Shown here piece after piece: positions 1 through 8,996 of a stretch of 64,000 nt of DNA. The first letter of the stretch is position 1, and each line of letters begins with the position of its first letter. Position numbers and translations under genes: made by a program. The DNA comes from Pseudobutyrivibrio sp. OR37. Its GTDB lineage: Bacteria; Bacillota; Clostridia; Lachnospirales; Lachnospiraceae. The stretch spans positions 1-64,000 of the forward strand of contig NZ_FOQF01000021.1 in the NCBI RefSeq assembly GCF_900113655.1, written 5' to 3'. The notes below the pieces were generated by a model. The model was not told the origin of the DNA and did no database searches. It worked only from the letters and a program-made list of their open reading frames with translations.

Positions 1-95
1 AAATTTCTTTCAGAATCAATACAGAAAGATTTTGCATTATCTGCAATTGTTTTAATTTGTGACATCAAAAGTTTCTTTACCATTTGTGGTTTCAT
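1..95 (-). CDS. Partial transposase-like protein (N-terminus only)
   Basis: An open frame starts with ATG at 95-93 on the minus strand behind a good Shine-Dalgarno (GGGAGG, at 101-106 on the plus strand) and runs off the left edge. The visible peptide begins MKPQMVKKLLMSQIKTIADN and ends in SERNF. This start resembles, from memory, IS4-type transposases found in Lachnospiraceae (a SERNFTR-like motif near residue 30), but only 31 residues are visible, so the family is a guess. The ORF is real-looking because of the ribosome binding site and uninterrupted frame. A perfect hairpin lies just upstream and could be part of the same element. Confidence 0.45.
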   Translation of the reverse strand, partial: MKPQMVKKLLMSQIKTIADNAKSFCIDSERN

Positions 96-137
96 GTGCG
101 CCTCCCTGAAATTTGTAAATATACTTACAATTTCAAG

Positions 138-182
138 GGCCGCTTTCGCTACCTCTGAAAATAATCAGTAGCGAAAGCGGCC
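138..182. repeat. Perfect 15-bp inverted repeat (hairpin)
   Basis: Arms GGCCGCTTTCGCTAC at 138-152 and its exact complement at 168-182 enclose a 15-base loop. There is no T-run on either side, so it is not a standard terminator. It sits between the start of the transposase-like gene and the pseudouridine synthase gene and may be an end structure of the mobile element. Confidence 0.6.
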
Positions 183-210
183 GCACTTTTCTGCATTAAT
201 GTCAACCCTT

Positions 211-246
211 TATAGAAAAAAGACCCCTGCATCATTCCTGATGCAG
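211..246 (-). terminator. Intrinsic terminator-like hairpin
   Basis: Stem CTGCATCA (227-234) pairs with TGATGCAG (239-246) around a TTCC loop. Read on the minus strand, the stem is followed by GGGGTCTTTTTTCT, a fair U-tract. It would stop minus-strand transcription before the transposase-like gene. On the plus strand the following run (ATCTTTAT) is weak. Confidence 0.45.
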
Positions 247-323
247 AGATCTTTATACATCCCTCTTAACTTAATGACATTGGACATTGACATGCCTGGC
301 TCTTTTGCTTAATAATTATCCTT

Positions 324-1265
324 ATGAATCGAACACTAACTTATAAAATAACAACTGAATACGATGGATTTCAGATAGATAAATATCTTAAGGCTCAGGG
401 ATATTCTTCTGCCAATATCACCGCCATCAAAAAAATGCCTAATAACGTTGTAATTGACGGCGAGTGGGTTCATATGAATAGAAAGCTGTCTGCTGGCGAA
501 CTGCTGACAGTGAATATATCTGAAGAGGATTCTTCCGAAAAGATTCCTGCTGTTAAGATGGATTTAGATATTGTTTATGAAGACGAGGATATCATTGTAA
601 TTAACAAGCCTGCTGGACTTCCTATCCATCCTAGTCTTAATCATTATGAAGATTCTTTGGCCAACGGGCTGGCCTTTTATTATGAGTCCCAAGGTAAGCC
701 TTTTATTTTCCGTTGTGCCAACAGATTAGATAAGAACACCTCTGGCCTTACTGTTATAGCCAAGCATTTGGTTAGTGCCAATTTAATATCTACAGCTGTT
801 AAAAACAGACAGTTTCACAGGGAATACTACGCTATTGTAAGAGGTTCCTTAGAACAAAAGGAAGGTACTATAGATGCGCCTATTGGGCGTGTCGGAGAAT
901 CTATTATTACCAGACAGGTGGATTTTGAAAATGGCGAGCGTGCCGTTACCCACTATAAGGTTGTAGAGGAAATGAATGGGCATAGTCTTGTTTCCATACA
1001 TTTGGAAACAGGGCGCACTCATCAGATTAGGGTGCACTTCAAATATATCGGTCATCCTCTGATTGGGGATTATTTGTATAATCCTGATTTTGAGTGGATG
1101 GATAGACAGGCGTTGCATTCACGTAGGATTGAGTTTGTGCATCCGATTACAAAAAAAGAGATGTCATTCACAGCAGATTTGCCAAGTGATATGGCTGCTG
1201 TATTAGACACCTCATCCGGTCCTTCGGACCACCTTCCCCTCAAGGGGAAGGCATTCAATTCATGA
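324..1265 (+). CDS. RluA-family 23S rRNA/tRNA pseudouridine synthase
   Basis: A 313-residue protein that would convert uridine to pseudouridine in RNA. An N-terminal S4-like region (about residues 15-65) precedes the catalytic domain. The signature RLDKNTSG contains the catalytic Asp136, and later blocks LETGRTHQIRVH and GHPLIGD are typical of RluA/RluD enzymes. The exact target base cannot be read from sequence. The natural C-terminus seems to end near LPSDMAAVLD. The last roughly 17 residues (SSGPSDHLPLKGKAFNS) and the stop region are encoded by a dispersed repeat copy, and the gene overlaps the convergent J-domain gene by 11 bases. A divergent minus-strand mobile-element gene lies upstream. 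Confidence 0.9.
   Translation: MNRTLTYKITTEYDGFQIDKYLKAQGYSSANITAIKKMPNNVVIDGEWVHMNRKLSAGELLTVNISEEDSSEKIPAVKMDLDIVYEDEDIIVINKPAGLPIHPSLNHYEDSLANGLAFYYESQGKPFIFRCANRLDKNTSGLTVIAKHLVSANLISTAVKNRQFHREYYAIVRGSLEQKEGTIDAPIGRVGESIITRQVDFENGERAVTHYKVVEEMNGHSLVSIHLETGRTHQIRVHFKYIGHPLIGDYLYNPDFEWMDRQALHSRRIEFVHPITKKEMSFTADLPSDMAAVLDTSSGPSDHLPLKGKAFNS
1208..1252 (-). repeat. Dispersed two-hairpin repeat, copy A (short form)
   Basis: On the plus strand CACCTCATCC (1208-1217) is followed by hairpin 1 (GGTCC TTC GGACC, 1218-1230) and hairpin 2 (CCTTCCCC/GGGGAAGG arms, 1232-1251). It has the same order and orientation as four other copies in the window. This copy lies inside the 3' end of the pseudouridine synthase gene and encodes its last residues. 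It is the only copy whose GGATGAGG end is not next to a start codon. Confidence 0.8.
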
Positions 1266-1713
1266 TTTCCTTCAAACCTTCGTATTCGCGGTTTATCTCG
1301 GCCACGGTGGCGTTGTCGCCTGACTCGCCATCGGGATGATAAATCTTTATTAATTCCTTGTAACGCTTTTTAAGAGCCTTTTTATCAGAAACACCAGAAA
1401 AGAACATCTCTCCGTGGACGATGTTATCCTGCTCTCTATAAAGCTCTGGCTCCATGTTGTTGGACTGAACCTGTTCATAGAACTTCTTTTTGCGCTCAAA
1501 TTGCAATTTATCATCAGCAAACTTCTTGGTTTCCTGAATCAGCAAATCCCATTTAAGTTCAAACTGCTTTTCTCTTTGTTCAAGAGCATGAATACGTGCC
1601 TCATACTCTCTTCTTTCCATTAGCAAATCGTTCCATGCTTTTTCTAACTCTTTATGTCGATCCTCAAGTGTTTGCATATCGATATTGCCTTGACATGATA
1701 GATCTTTTGCCAT
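1255..1713 (-). CDS. Small J-domain (DnaJ-like) protein with long coiled coil
   Basis: A 152-residue protein. Residues about 14-90 are rich in Glu, Lys, Gln and Leu and look like a coiled coil (for example HALEQREKQFELKWD). The C-terminal part (about 105-152) is a J domain with the HPD motif at 126-128 that stimulates DnaK ATPase. J domains usually lie at the N-terminus, so this C-terminal placement points to a specialised co-chaperone or adaptor rather than housekeeping DnaJ. There is no Gly/Phe-rich or zinc-finger region. A GGGAG ribosome binding site precedes the ATG. It ends convergently inside the pseudouridine synthase gene. Confidence 0.75.
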   Translation of the reverse strand: MAKDLSCQGNIDMQTLEDRHKELEKAWNDLLMERREYEARIHALEQREKQFELKWDLLIQETKKFADDKLQFERKKKFYEQVQSNNMEPELYREQDNIVHGEMFFSGVSDKKALKKRYKELIKIYHPDGESGDNATVAEINREYEGLKEIMN

Positions 1714-1840
1714 AGTAACTCTCCCGTATAACCCAATACCTAGTATATAGGACTATTAAACCAACTATATGTTGTATTCAAATCCCTACCTACACTGATT
1801 ATACTAAACGCCTTTTGGATTGTAAAATAGAATATAAGCC

Positions 1841-3871
1841 TTATCTTTTGTACACAATGCCGGTATATGGAGTAAGCTCCACATGGAGATTACCTCCCTC
1901 AACATTTATATCGGTCGGCATGATTGAATACCCAACCTCATTTGTAAGAATAACTCTATCTAAAGTACAATTCATAGGCACACCAGCAATCCAAACTGGT
2001 ATATCCACCGTTATGCTATTTCCATTAGAATTTATTACAACAATAATTTGCTCGTTAGATGTAAATCTGGCGTAGCTGATAAAGCCCTGTCCGCAATTCA
2101 GGAATCTAAATGAGCCTTCCTTGATGGAATGACTAAGCTTGTGAACCATTATCATATCTCTTGTAAAATCGATAAGATTGTAATCGCAATGTCCCCAAGG
2201 GAATGTACGGCGGCTATCAGGATCTGTAAAGCCACATACCCCTGCCTCGTCTCCATAATACAGGGTAGGAGCCCCTGGCCAGGTAAACTGTATCATTTCA
2301 GCCAGCTTCATAATAGGGATGCTTATGCCCTCCTCAGCGGCTCTGGCGCCCTTTGTTGCTATTCGTCCAACCACATGATTAGTACGTGTTAAAAACCTAG
2401 AGTGATCGTGGTTTGATAACTGATTCATGGAGCAATATAGCGATGGAGTCTTTAAGCGTGCCATAAAGTGTAGCATGGTATTCTTAAATCTCTCGCCATC
2501 TCCAATAGCACTTGGCTGGAATTCATCAGAATGCTTCTCCATTCCAGTTAAAAAGAATGTAAGTGGCTCCATAAATGCATCGTAATTCATAATGGTATCC
2601 CACTGGTCTCCTGCAAGCCATGCACTAGGGTTGCCATAGTGCTCTGCAAGTATGATGGCGTTACGATTAGCAGATTTAACCGCATTTCTAAAGTCTCTCC
2701 AGAATTTATGGTTAAATTCCTCAGAGTGGCCTAAATCTGCTGCCACATCAAGTCTCCAGCCATCGCAATTATAAGGTGGGCTTACCCACTTTTTACCTAT
2801 CTCAAGGATATAATTGTAGAGCTTTTCTGACGCCTCATAATTAAGCTTTGGCAGAGTATCATGGCTCCACCAGCCATCATAGGATTTATTGTCAGGCCAG
2901 GTATCCTCGAAAAATCCAAAGAAATCATGGTATGGGCTATCCTTGCTTTCATAAGCACCAGGAGCGTAGCCCTCTTCCTTTGAATAAATCTTTTCTCTAT
3001 TAAGCCATTTGTTAAAGGAACCACAGTGATTGAAAACACCATCAATAATTACTCGTATTCCTTTTTCATGGGCCTCTGTAACAAAGTCAGCAAAGAATTT
3101 ATTGCTGGCTTCCAAATTTTCTTTATTTGTAACCCTCAGCTTGTATTTGCTGGCATGAGTGTTGTCATGGTCCCCATCTGCCAAGCATTCTCCGCCATCC
3201 TTCGTGATTACGGTAAGATGAGGATCTATATAATCATAATCAGATGTATCGTATTTATGATTTGATGGTGACACAAATAGAGGATTGAAATAAATCACCT
3301 CTACTCCAAGACTCTTCAGGTAATGAAGCTTTTGCCTTACACCCTCTAAATCTCCACCATAAAATCGTCCTATATCAAGATTTGCTGGTATGCTATCCCA
3401 ATCTGTTACTCGCTGAACAGGAGCGCCTACATAATGATATTCGTTTGTCTCAACATCATTAGACTTATCCCCGTTGTAAAATCTATCCACAAGGATTTGG
3501 TACATAACTGCACCTTTTGCCCAAGCAGGTGTGGAAAACCCTGGCATAATTGAGAATTCATAATGCTCTCTCAAATCTCGCCACAAACCAACCCTATCGT
3601 AATAGTACATTCCATAATCGCCTACTATTTCAAAATGATATCTGAATTCCTTATCCTCTAGCTTGATATCGCAGGAATAATAATCGAATTCTCCTCTGGT
3701 ACGCTCAAGGTGCATCTTCTTAGTAACTGACTGCTGCTTGGATACGATAAAGGCTTCTACTTCTTCCTGATGATATACTCTAAGCCTAATGGTAACTAAA
3801 TCATAAGGATTTGGCTCTACTGGACTTCTATATTCTGCTGTTCCGTCTGAGTATATTGCTTGGATATTCAT
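1841..3871 (-). CDS. GH13 alpha-glycosidase (neopullulanase / cyclomaltodextrinase type)
   Basis: A 676-residue protein with an N-terminal CBM34-like beta domain (about 1-115), then a GH13 (beta/alpha)8 barrel. Motifs visible are DGVFNHCG (277-284), GWRLDVAAD with nucleophile Asp375, ILAEHYG with acid/base Glu410, and LSNHDHSR with Asp489. There is no signal peptide, so it acts in the cytoplasm on imported maltodextrins, pullulan fragments or cyclodextrins. The domain order fits GH13_20 enzymes, but exact specificity is unresolved. The ATG is preceded by GGGGAG. It is a single-gene unit separated from ftsH by a terminator. Confidence 0.88.
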   Translation of the reverse strand: MNIQAIYSDGTAEYRSPVEPNPYDLVTIRLRVYHQEEVEAFIVSKQQSVTKKMHLERTRGEFDYYSCDIKLEDKEFRYHFEIVGDYGMYYYDRVGLWRDLREHYEFSIMPGFSTPAWAKGAVMYQILVDRFYNGDKSNDVETNEYHYVGAPVQRVTDWDSIPANLDIGRFYGGDLEGVRQKLHYLKSLGVEVIYFNPLFVSPSNHKYDTSDYDYIDPHLTVITKDGGECLADGDHDNTHASKYKLRVTNKENLEASNKFFADFVTEAHEKGIRVIIDGVFNHCGSFNKWLNREKIYSKEEGYAPGAYESKDSPYHDFFGFFEDTWPDNKSYDGWWSHDTLPKLNYEASEKLYNYILEIGKKWVSPPYNCDGWRLDVAADLGHSEEFNHKFWRDFRNAVKSANRNAIILAEHYGNPSAWLAGDQWDTIMNYDAFMEPLTFFLTGMEKHSDEFQPSAIGDGERFKNTMLHFMARLKTPSLYCSMNQLSNHDHSRFLTRTNHVVGRIATKGARAAEEGISIPIMKLAEMIQFTWPGAPTLYYGDEAGVCGFTDPDSRRTFPWGHCDYNLIDFTRDMIMVHKLSHSIKEGSFRFLNCGQGFISYARFTSNEQIIVVINSNGNSITVDIPVWIAGVPMNCTLDRVILTNEVGYSIMPTDINVEGGNLHVELTPYTGIVYKR

Positions 3872-3902
3872 ACGAGCTCCCCTTTGAATATTTTTAGATA
3901 GT

Positions 3903-3932
3903 AAAAAAGACAGCTACGATCGCTGTCTTTTT
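3903..3932 (-). terminator. Bidirectional intrinsic terminator after ftsH
   Basis: AAAAAGACAGC (3904-3914) pairs with GCTGTCTTTTT (3922-3932) around a seven-base loop, giving a stem with a T-run on both strands. It ends the hup-to-ftsH transcription unit before the glycosidase gene. The remaining bases up to 4113 hold no feature I can support. Confidence 0.8.
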
Positions 3933-4113
3933 AGGAGAAGGTATTTTTACTATGGGGTTAGTAAAAATTATATAATGTATTGGGGGGTTTTTACGATGTT
4001 TATTATATGGCGATGCAACACTCAAGTGTGCACAAATATAACAAAACATCGTATCCATTTTTGTGCATATTGTACTAAACTCCCCGGATTATTCCTTCTA
4101 CAGCGATTGTTTG

Positions 4114-5937
4114 CTAGTTTTCACTATCAAATAGTGCTTCGAATTCTTCTCTGCCAATTCTTTCATTCTCTATTAATAGATTAGCACATTTATGTAGTAT
4201 CTGTTCATTATCTTTAAGAATTTTCACAGCTTTTTCATAACATTCATCGATGATGTTCTTAACCTCATCATCAATAGCCTTTGCTGTAGCATCGGAAAAG
4301 CCCTTTGTATGGGCAAGGTCACGACCTATAAATACTTCCTCGTCGTCATCGCCATAGTGAACCATGCCGATTGCCTTAGAAAATCCATATTTTGTAACCA
4401 TATTTCTAGCCATTTGAGTAGCCTGCTTAATATCATTTGATGCACCAGTTGTAACATCGTCAAATATAAGCTCCTCTGCAACTCTACCACCTAATGAAAC
4501 GATGATATTCTGGGTCATTTTGCCCTTTGTGTTAAACATATCATCATTTTCATCAATAGGCATTGTATAACCTGCTGCACTTGCGCCTGTAGGTATGATT
4601 GACACTGTGTATACAGGACCCACATCTGGAAGCACATGGAACAGGATAGCATGTCCAGCCTCGTGATAAGCAGTAATCTTCTTTTCCTTATCAGAGACCA
4701 CTCTGCTCTTCTTTTCTTTACCAATTCCAACCTTGATAAAGGATTTCTTAATATCTTCTTGAATTATATAAGCTCTATCTTCACCTGCTGCAAGGATAGC
4801 TGCTTCGTTGAGAAGATTCTCCAGGTCTGCACCAGTAAAGCCTACAGTTGACTGGGCAACCTGCTTAAGATCAACATCCTCGCCTAATGCTTTGTTGGCA
4901 GCATGAACCTTAAGGATTTCCTCGCGTCCCTTTACATCAGGACGACCTACATATACCTTTCTATCAAAACGTCCCGGACGCATGATAGCCTGGTCTAGTA
5001 TATCTACACGGTTTGTAGCAGCCATAACGATAATTCCTTCGTTGACGCCGAAACCGTCCATCTCTACAAGAAGCTGATTGAGTGTCTGCTCACGCTCATC
5101 GTGGCCGCCACCCATACCTGTACCTCTACGTCTTGCAACTGCATCTATCTCGTCAATAAATACGATACAAGGTGCGTTTTGCTTTGCTTCTGCAAACAAA
5201 TCACGTACACGGGAAGCACCAACACCAACAAACATCTCTACGAAATCAGAACCTGAGATAGAGAAAAATGGCACTCCTGCCTCGCCTGCGATAGCCTTTG
5301 CAAGAAGTGTTTTACCTGTACCTGGAGGGCCTACTAAAATAACGCCCTTTGGAATACGAGCGCCCAAGCGTGTGTATTTACCTGGGTCTTTAAGGAAATC
5401 GACGAGCTCTTCAACCTCTTCTTTTTCCTCTTTTAAGCCTGCCACATCATCAAATCTGGTGTGTATATCTTCTTTACTGGTCATTTTGGCACGGCTCTTA
5501 CCAAAATTCATCATCTTTGCATTAGCTCCACCGCCTGTTCCTGCGCTCTGAGCATTCATAAGCATCATAAAAAGTATAAATACTGCGCCAAGCACAACAA
5601 GCATGGGAAGAAGCTCGGATATCCAGCTATCATGAGGTACATCAGAAAGTGTGTAAGTAACCTTTGCGTCCTCAAGCAGCTTTTCCACTGATGTAACATC
5701 TGAAACGTACAGTGTGACTGTAGTTCCATCTGAAAGCTTGATATTAGCTGCGCCTGTAGGAACCTGCTCGTTCTGAGTAATATTAACTGATGTAACCTTA
5801 CCATCCTTAAGAGCAGCTTTGAACTTTGTCATAGTGTAGCTAGCTGTATTTCTCCCCATGCTTGTGTAAAGAATTACAAGCACCACTGCTACAAATATGG
5901 CATAAATAATCATTCCTGAAGCTCTAGATTTCTTCAA
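4114..5937 (-). CDS. ftsH: ATP-dependent zinc metalloprotease FtsH
   Basis: A 607-residue membrane-bound AAA+ protease that degrades misfolded membrane proteins and short-lived regulators. Two membrane segments (about 9-25 and 105-127) flank an extracytoplasmic domain. The AAA module has Walker A GPPGTGKT (203-210), Walker [10 protein letters not shown], and a second region of homology ending RPGRFDR. The protease active site is HEAGH (425-429). The start is a TTG codon behind a very strong AGGAGG, and that Shine-Dalgarno overlaps the hpt stop codon, so the two are likely translationally coupled. It is the last gene of a conserved Firmicutes block with tilS and hpt. Confidence 0.97.
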   Translation of the reverse strand: MKKSRASGMIIYAIFVAVVLVILYTSMGRNTASYTMTKFKAALKDGKVTSVNITQNEQVPTGAANIKLSDGTTVTLYVSDVTSVEKLLEDAKVTYTLSDVPHDSWISELLPMLVVLGAVFILFMMLMNAQSAGTGGGANAKMMNFGKSRAKMTSKEDIHTRFDDVAGLKEEKEEVEELVDFLKDPGKYTRLGARIPKGVILVGPPGTGKTLLAKAIAGEAGVPFFSISGSDFVEMFVGVGASRVRDLFAEAKQNAPCIVFIDEIDAVARRRGTGMGGGHDEREQTLNQLLVEMDGFGVNEGIIVMAATNRVDILDQAIMRPGRFDRKVYVGRPDVKGREEILKVHAANKALGEDVDLKQVAQSTVGFTGADLENLLNEAAILAAGEDRAYIIQEDIKKSFIKVGIGKEKKSRVVSDKEKKITAYHEAGHAILFHVLPDVGPVYTVSIIPTGASAAGYTMPIDENDDMFNTKGKMTQNIIVSLGGRVAEELIFDDVTTGASNDIKQATQMARNMVTKYGFSKAIGMVHYGDDDEEVFIGRDLAHTKGFSDATAKAIDDEVKNIIDECYEKAVKILKDNEQILHKCANLLIENERIGREEFEALFDSEN

Positions 5938-5946
5938 TTTTGCCTC

Positions 5947-6471
5947 CTAGTCTAATTCAACTACTCCAATATATGGGAGATTACGATATTTCTGATCATA
6001 GTCTAAGCCATATCCGATAACGAACTGGTCAGGAATAGTGAATCCTGTATAATCTACGTGCACGTCTACCTCTCGACGGTCTGGCTTGTCAAGCAATGTA
6101 GCCATGCGAACTGATTTTGCTCCACGGTCCTTGAAATACTGACCAAGGAAATTGAGAGTATTACCACTATCAATAATATCTTCAACGATGAGGACATTCT
6201 GTCCTGTTGGGTCTAAATCCAGCTCTTTTTTAAGCTTTACAACGCCTGTTGAAACAGTGCCGCCTTCATAGCTTGATGTAGCGATAAAATCCATAACAAC
6301 TGGAACAGTTATACGCTTTGCAAGCTCACATGCAAACATAGCTGCACCCTTCAAAACACATACCAAAAATACAGATTCGCCTTCATAGTCCTTGCTAATC
6401 TGTGCTCCTAATTCTGAAATCCTTTCAGCCAATTCCTCTTCTGGTAACAGAACTTTAATGTTCTCACTCAT
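5947..6471 (-). CDS. hpt: Hypoxanthine phosphoribosyltransferase
   Basis: A 174-residue purine-salvage enzyme joining hypoxanthine or guanine to PRPP to make IMP or GMP. The PRPP-binding motif VLIVEDIIDSGNT is at 93-105, the KGA flexible-loop region near 41 and the base-binding aspartate near the C-terminus (DYDQKYRNLPYIG) are all typical. Length is normal for the family. Its GGAGG ribosome binding site lies in the last codons of tilS, four bases away, which supports one operon. In Firmicutes the Hpt-TilS pair is often next to ftsH. Confidence 0.95.
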   Translation of the reverse strand: MSENIKVLLPEEELAERISELGAQISKDYEGESVFLVCVLKGAAMFACELAKRITVPVVMDFIATSSYEGGTVSTGVVKLKKELDLDPTGQNVLIVEDIIDSGNTLNFLGQYFKDRGAKSVRMATLLDKPDRREVDVHVDYTGFTIPDQFVIGYGLDYDQKYRNLPYIGVVELD

Positions 6472-6475
6472 TTTG

Positions 6476-7822
6476 TTATTCCTCCGTGTAACTTATCTCT
6501 AATACCCGAGTGGTATTTTCAGAAATCTTGTAATATTCGCTAACCCTGTGGCCTACTACCCACATAACATGATTTCCATCGCATACCAGTGGTACCTCAT
6601 CACGTAAATGTCTAGGGATTTTCTCATCAACAAAATAATCTTGAATTGATTTGCGATTACCATCAGAATCGATGACAAGATAGTCCCCTTCAGCACGGGT
6701 TCTTATTACAATATTAGCCATTATTCTATCACAATCGAACCATTTCGTATAGGTTTCTTTAGGGTAATTCATGGCTCTTTCATAGGCAAATTCCCTGTAT
6801 TCGAAATGGCCTTTTGTCTTTTCCTCATCCTTGTCGATAACGTATATTTTATCGTAGGAGATGATAAGCGTTTTCTTGTATGGAAGCTGTATCTGGCGTT
6901 CGCCCTCTTCGTTTAAAAGCTCTAGGATTGATTCGATATGTACTGCCGATACATCCTTCTGAAATGGCATAAATCCACTTAAATAATCCTTTAGAGCCTG
7001 ACTTGCTATAACTCGTGGAGCAGTTGACAGAGCACGCTTTCTAAGGGAGCCGTCCTCTTCCTTTGCCATCTGTAGTAATCCGCTTGCCTCAAAGGATATG
7101 TAGTCTGCCACTTCCGATAGTCTTTCTGTCATGTCAAAAATATGATCTAGGGCCTTATCATTTATTTTATTAAGCTCCGGCATAATATTGTGCCTAATCC
7201 TGTTTCTATCGTAATCCACCTCTTGATTAGTGGCGTCGATGCAGTAGGCGATTCCATTGTCCTCTAAAAACTCAAGTATTTCCCCTTTAGGGACTGCCAA
7301 AAGCGGTCTGATGATGTCCCCTCTAACTGGGGCAATGCCGCACATGCCATCAAGCCCTGTACCCCTCGCCATGTGAAACAGAACTGTTTCAGCGTTATCA
7401 TCGGCATTGTGGGCTACTGCTATTTTGGTATTTATTCCTGCATCCTTAAGAGAATTGGCCGCTTCTTCAAAAGCCTCATATCTGGCCATTCTAGCCTCTT
7501 CTTCTACCGACCTGCCACTTTCCTTAGCCATAGAAGGAATATCGATTCTATAAGCCTTTAAAGGCACCTCAAAGTCGTTGCAAAGCTGTCTGACGTATTC
7601 TTCATCCTCGTCAGCGTCCTTTCCACGTATCATGTGATTAATATGCACCGCATTGATGGTGAGTCCGTACTCTTCCTTTAGGGCTAAAAGCACAAAAAAG
7701 AGGCATACGGAATCCGGCCCACCTGACAGGCCAAGCACAACTCCGTCGCCTCTATTTAACATATTGTATTTATCAATATATTCTCTAATTTTCTTTTTCT
7801 TTAAAAATGATCCAATTGTCAT
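6476..7822 (-). CDS. tilS: tRNA(Ile)-lysidine synthetase
   Basis: A 448-residue enzyme that changes the wobble C34 of tRNA-Ile(CAU) to lysidine using lysine and ATP, so that it reads AUA instead of AUG. The N-terminal PP-loop motif SGGPDS is at 33-38, and the C-terminal part (from about 370) has the TilS substrate-binding fold (for example YLVIDSDGNRKSIQDYFVDE). The ATG at 7822 lies 38 bases inside divIC and has no obvious Shine-Dalgarno, so it may be read by coupling. An internal ATG (residue 21) would leave very few residues before the PP-loop and is less likely. Confidence 0.93.
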   Translation of the reverse strand: MTIGSFLKKKKIREYIDKYNMLNRGDGVVLGLSGGPDSVCLFFVLLALKEEYGLTINAVHINHMIRGKDADEDEEYVRQLCNDFEVPLKAYRIDIPSMAKESGRSVEEEARMARYEAFEEAANSLKDAGINTKIAVAHNADDNAETVLFHMARGTGLDGMCGIAPVRGDIIRPLLAVPKGEILEFLEDNGIAYCIDATNQEVDYDRNRIRHNIMPELNKINDKALDHIFDMTERLSEVADYISFEASGLLQMAKEEDGSLRKRALSTAPRVIASQALKDYLSGFMPFQKDVSAVHIESILELLNEEGERQIQLPYKKTLIISYDKIYVIDKDEEKTKGHFEYREFAYERAMNYPKETYTKWFDCDRIMANIVIRTRAEGDYLVIDSDGNRKSIQDYFVDEKIPRHLRDEVPLVCDGNHVMWVVGHRVSEYYKISENTTRVLEISYTEE

Positions 7823-8096
7823 GAGTCAAACCAAGCTTCTCTGAAGCTTCTTTTTCTATATATTCGTCACTTCCGACGTATTCTTCATCTTCTTTTAACT
7901 TATTCTGCTTTTGCTTTGCTGTTTCTAGCTGTTTTTCCAAAGCTTCCTCTGTGCGCTTATAATCCTGGTTCTTGCGATACAGATTGACCATCTGAACCGT
8001 CATGGCGCCAATCATGAAAAGCATGATTACAGCTACGTATATTCTACCTGTAGAGGTTTTCTTTCTTCTTCTAACTCTTCTTCCCTTTTTAGACAT
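7785..8096 (-). CDS. divIC: Septum formation initiator (DivIC/FtsB family)
   Basis: A small bitopic division protein. With the chosen start (MSKKGRRVRRRKK) it has a short, strongly basic cytoplasmic tail, one membrane helix (VAVIMLFMIGAMTVQMV) and an extracellular coiled coil (about 45-75) ending in a short conserved domain (EKLGLTHDNWIIF). It would bind FtsL and FtsQ/DivIB homologues at the septum. An ATG eight codons upstream is open, but the ATG at 8096 has a GGAG at workable spacing and overlaps the rqcP stop, so I prefer it. Position between rqcP and tilS matches Bacillus-like order. Confidence 0.88.
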   Translation of the reverse strand: MSKKGRRVRRRKKTSTGRIYVAVIMLFMIGAMTVQMVNLYRKNQDYKRTEEALEKQLETAKQKQNKLKEDEEYVGSDEYIEKEASEKLGLTHDNWIIFKEKEN

Positions 8097-8328
8097 ACTT
8101 AAATAGCTCCGCTGCTGCATCCTTTTTTGTTGTATCCTGGATATCCAGAACTTCTACTTTAACATTTTTGTTACCAAATGCTATTTCAATTATATCACCA
8201 ATTTTGACGTCAGTGGAAGCTTTCGCAATTTTTCCATTAATTTGTACTCGACCGCTGTCGCATGCCTCGTTGGCTACGGTGCGTCGTTTTATAAGACGAC
8301 TGACCTTTAAATATTTATCTAATCTCAT
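8089..8328 (-). CDS. rqcP: RqcP/YabO-type S4-domain protein
   Basis: A 79-residue protein that is essentially one S4 RNA-binding domain (MRLDKYLKVSRLIKRR to about residue 60). Members next to hup, divIC and tilS correspond to RqcP/YabO, which binds stalled 50S subunits with RqcH in ribosome quality control and alanine tailing. That role is from family knowledge. Its Shine-Dalgarno (GAGGTGA, five bases before the ATG) is provided by the end of dispersed repeat copy B, which separates it from hup and the hup terminator. Confidence 0.88.
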   Translation of the reverse strand: MRLDKYLKVSRLIKRRTVANEACDSGRVQINGKIAKASTDVKIGDIIEIAFGNKNVKVEVLDIQDTTKKDAAAELFKYV

Positions 8329-8333
8329 TTTAT

Positions 8334-8436
8334 CACCTCATCAGTCAGCTAAAGCTGACAGCTCTCTCCGCTCCCGCTCCGGTCGTTGCTAAACAGATGT
8401 CCACTGGACATCTAGCAACCCCTCAAGGGGAAGCCT
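8334..8436 (-). repeat. Dispersed two-hairpin repeat, copy B (long form)
   Basis: Starts with CACCTCATC at 8334 next to the rqcP start, then hairpin 1 (GTCAGCT AA AGCTGAC), an inserted segment with a further hairpin (GTTGCTA ... TAGCAAC with AGATGTCC/GGACATCT arms) and a last CCCCTCAAGGGG palindrome. Copy C has the same long form with different but complementary arm bases. Read on the minus strand, the GATGAGGTGA end is the rqcP ribosome binding site. Confidence 0.8.
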
Positions 8437-8467
8437 TTAAAAAAGGGGCTCGGCATTGCCGAACCCC
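8436..8467 (-). terminator. Intrinsic terminator of hup
   Basis: On the minus strand GGGGTTCGGC-AAT-GCCGAGCCCC (complement of 8445-8467) is followed by TTTTTT. Strong stem with a single G-U pair. It lies 30 bases past the hup stop. Confidence 0.88.
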
Positions 8468-8496
8468 ACCATCATCTAATAAAAGTCAAAAATATA

Positions 8497-8769
8497 TTAG
8501 TTGATAGAATCCTTAAGAGCCTTACCAGCCTTGAACTTAGGAGCCTTAGATGCAGGAATCTTCATCTCTGCGCCTGTCTGTGGATTTCTACCTGTACGAG
8601 CTGCTCTCTCAGATACTTCAAAAGTACCAAAACCTACGAGCTGAATCTTCTCACCCTTCTTAAGTTCTTCAGCAACAACCTCTGTAAATGCCTTAACAGA
8701 AGCTTCTGCGTCCTTCTTAGAAATGTTAGCCTTGCTAGCGATAGCTGCTACTAATTCTGTCTTGTTCAT
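8497..8769 (-). CDS. hup: DNA-binding protein HU
   Basis: A 90-residue histone-like protein that bends and compacts DNA as a dimer. It starts MNKTELVAAIASKANISKKD and contains the conserved GFGTFEV and GRNPQTG motif; the proline of the latter intercalates into DNA. Length and sequence are typical of HU rather than IHF. It has its own strong promoter, a GAGGAGG ribosome binding site and its own terminator, which fits high expression independent of the genes downstream. Confidence 0.96.
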   Translation of the reverse strand: MNKTELVAAIASKANISKKDAEASVKAFTEVVAEELKKGEKIQLVGFGTFEVSERAARTGRNPQTGAEMKIPASKAPKFKAGKALKDSIN

Positions 8770-8832
8770 TACTATTCCTCCTCGAGAATTTATTATAATT
8801 TATAGCTAGGAATCCCCTCAACTACAATATCC

Positions 8833-8861
8833 TTTATAATTGTTTTAACAATGCATGTCAA
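8833..8861 (-). promoter_or_regulatory. Sigma-A type promoter of hup
   Basis: On the minus strand TTGACA (8861-8856) and TATAAA (8838-8833) are separated by exactly 17 bases, about 65 bases upstream of the hup start. Both boxes are near consensus. The bases between this promoter and 8996 are AT-rich with no gene. Confidence 0.8.
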
Positions 8862-8996
8862 CACGAAAACCCCAAAAAATCCCGATTTTATAAGGTTTTT
8901 ATGGATTATTACAAATTTTTTGCATAATTTTTAAACATTATTACTATTTACAAACCCTTGATTTTTCGGGAAGTTCACATCTTTTTCACAAGTAAG

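Noticed and set aside
5078-5551. 157-codon open frame antisense to ftsH
   Set aside because: It lies wholly within the conserved ATPase coding region on the other strand; a shadow frame caused by codon use.
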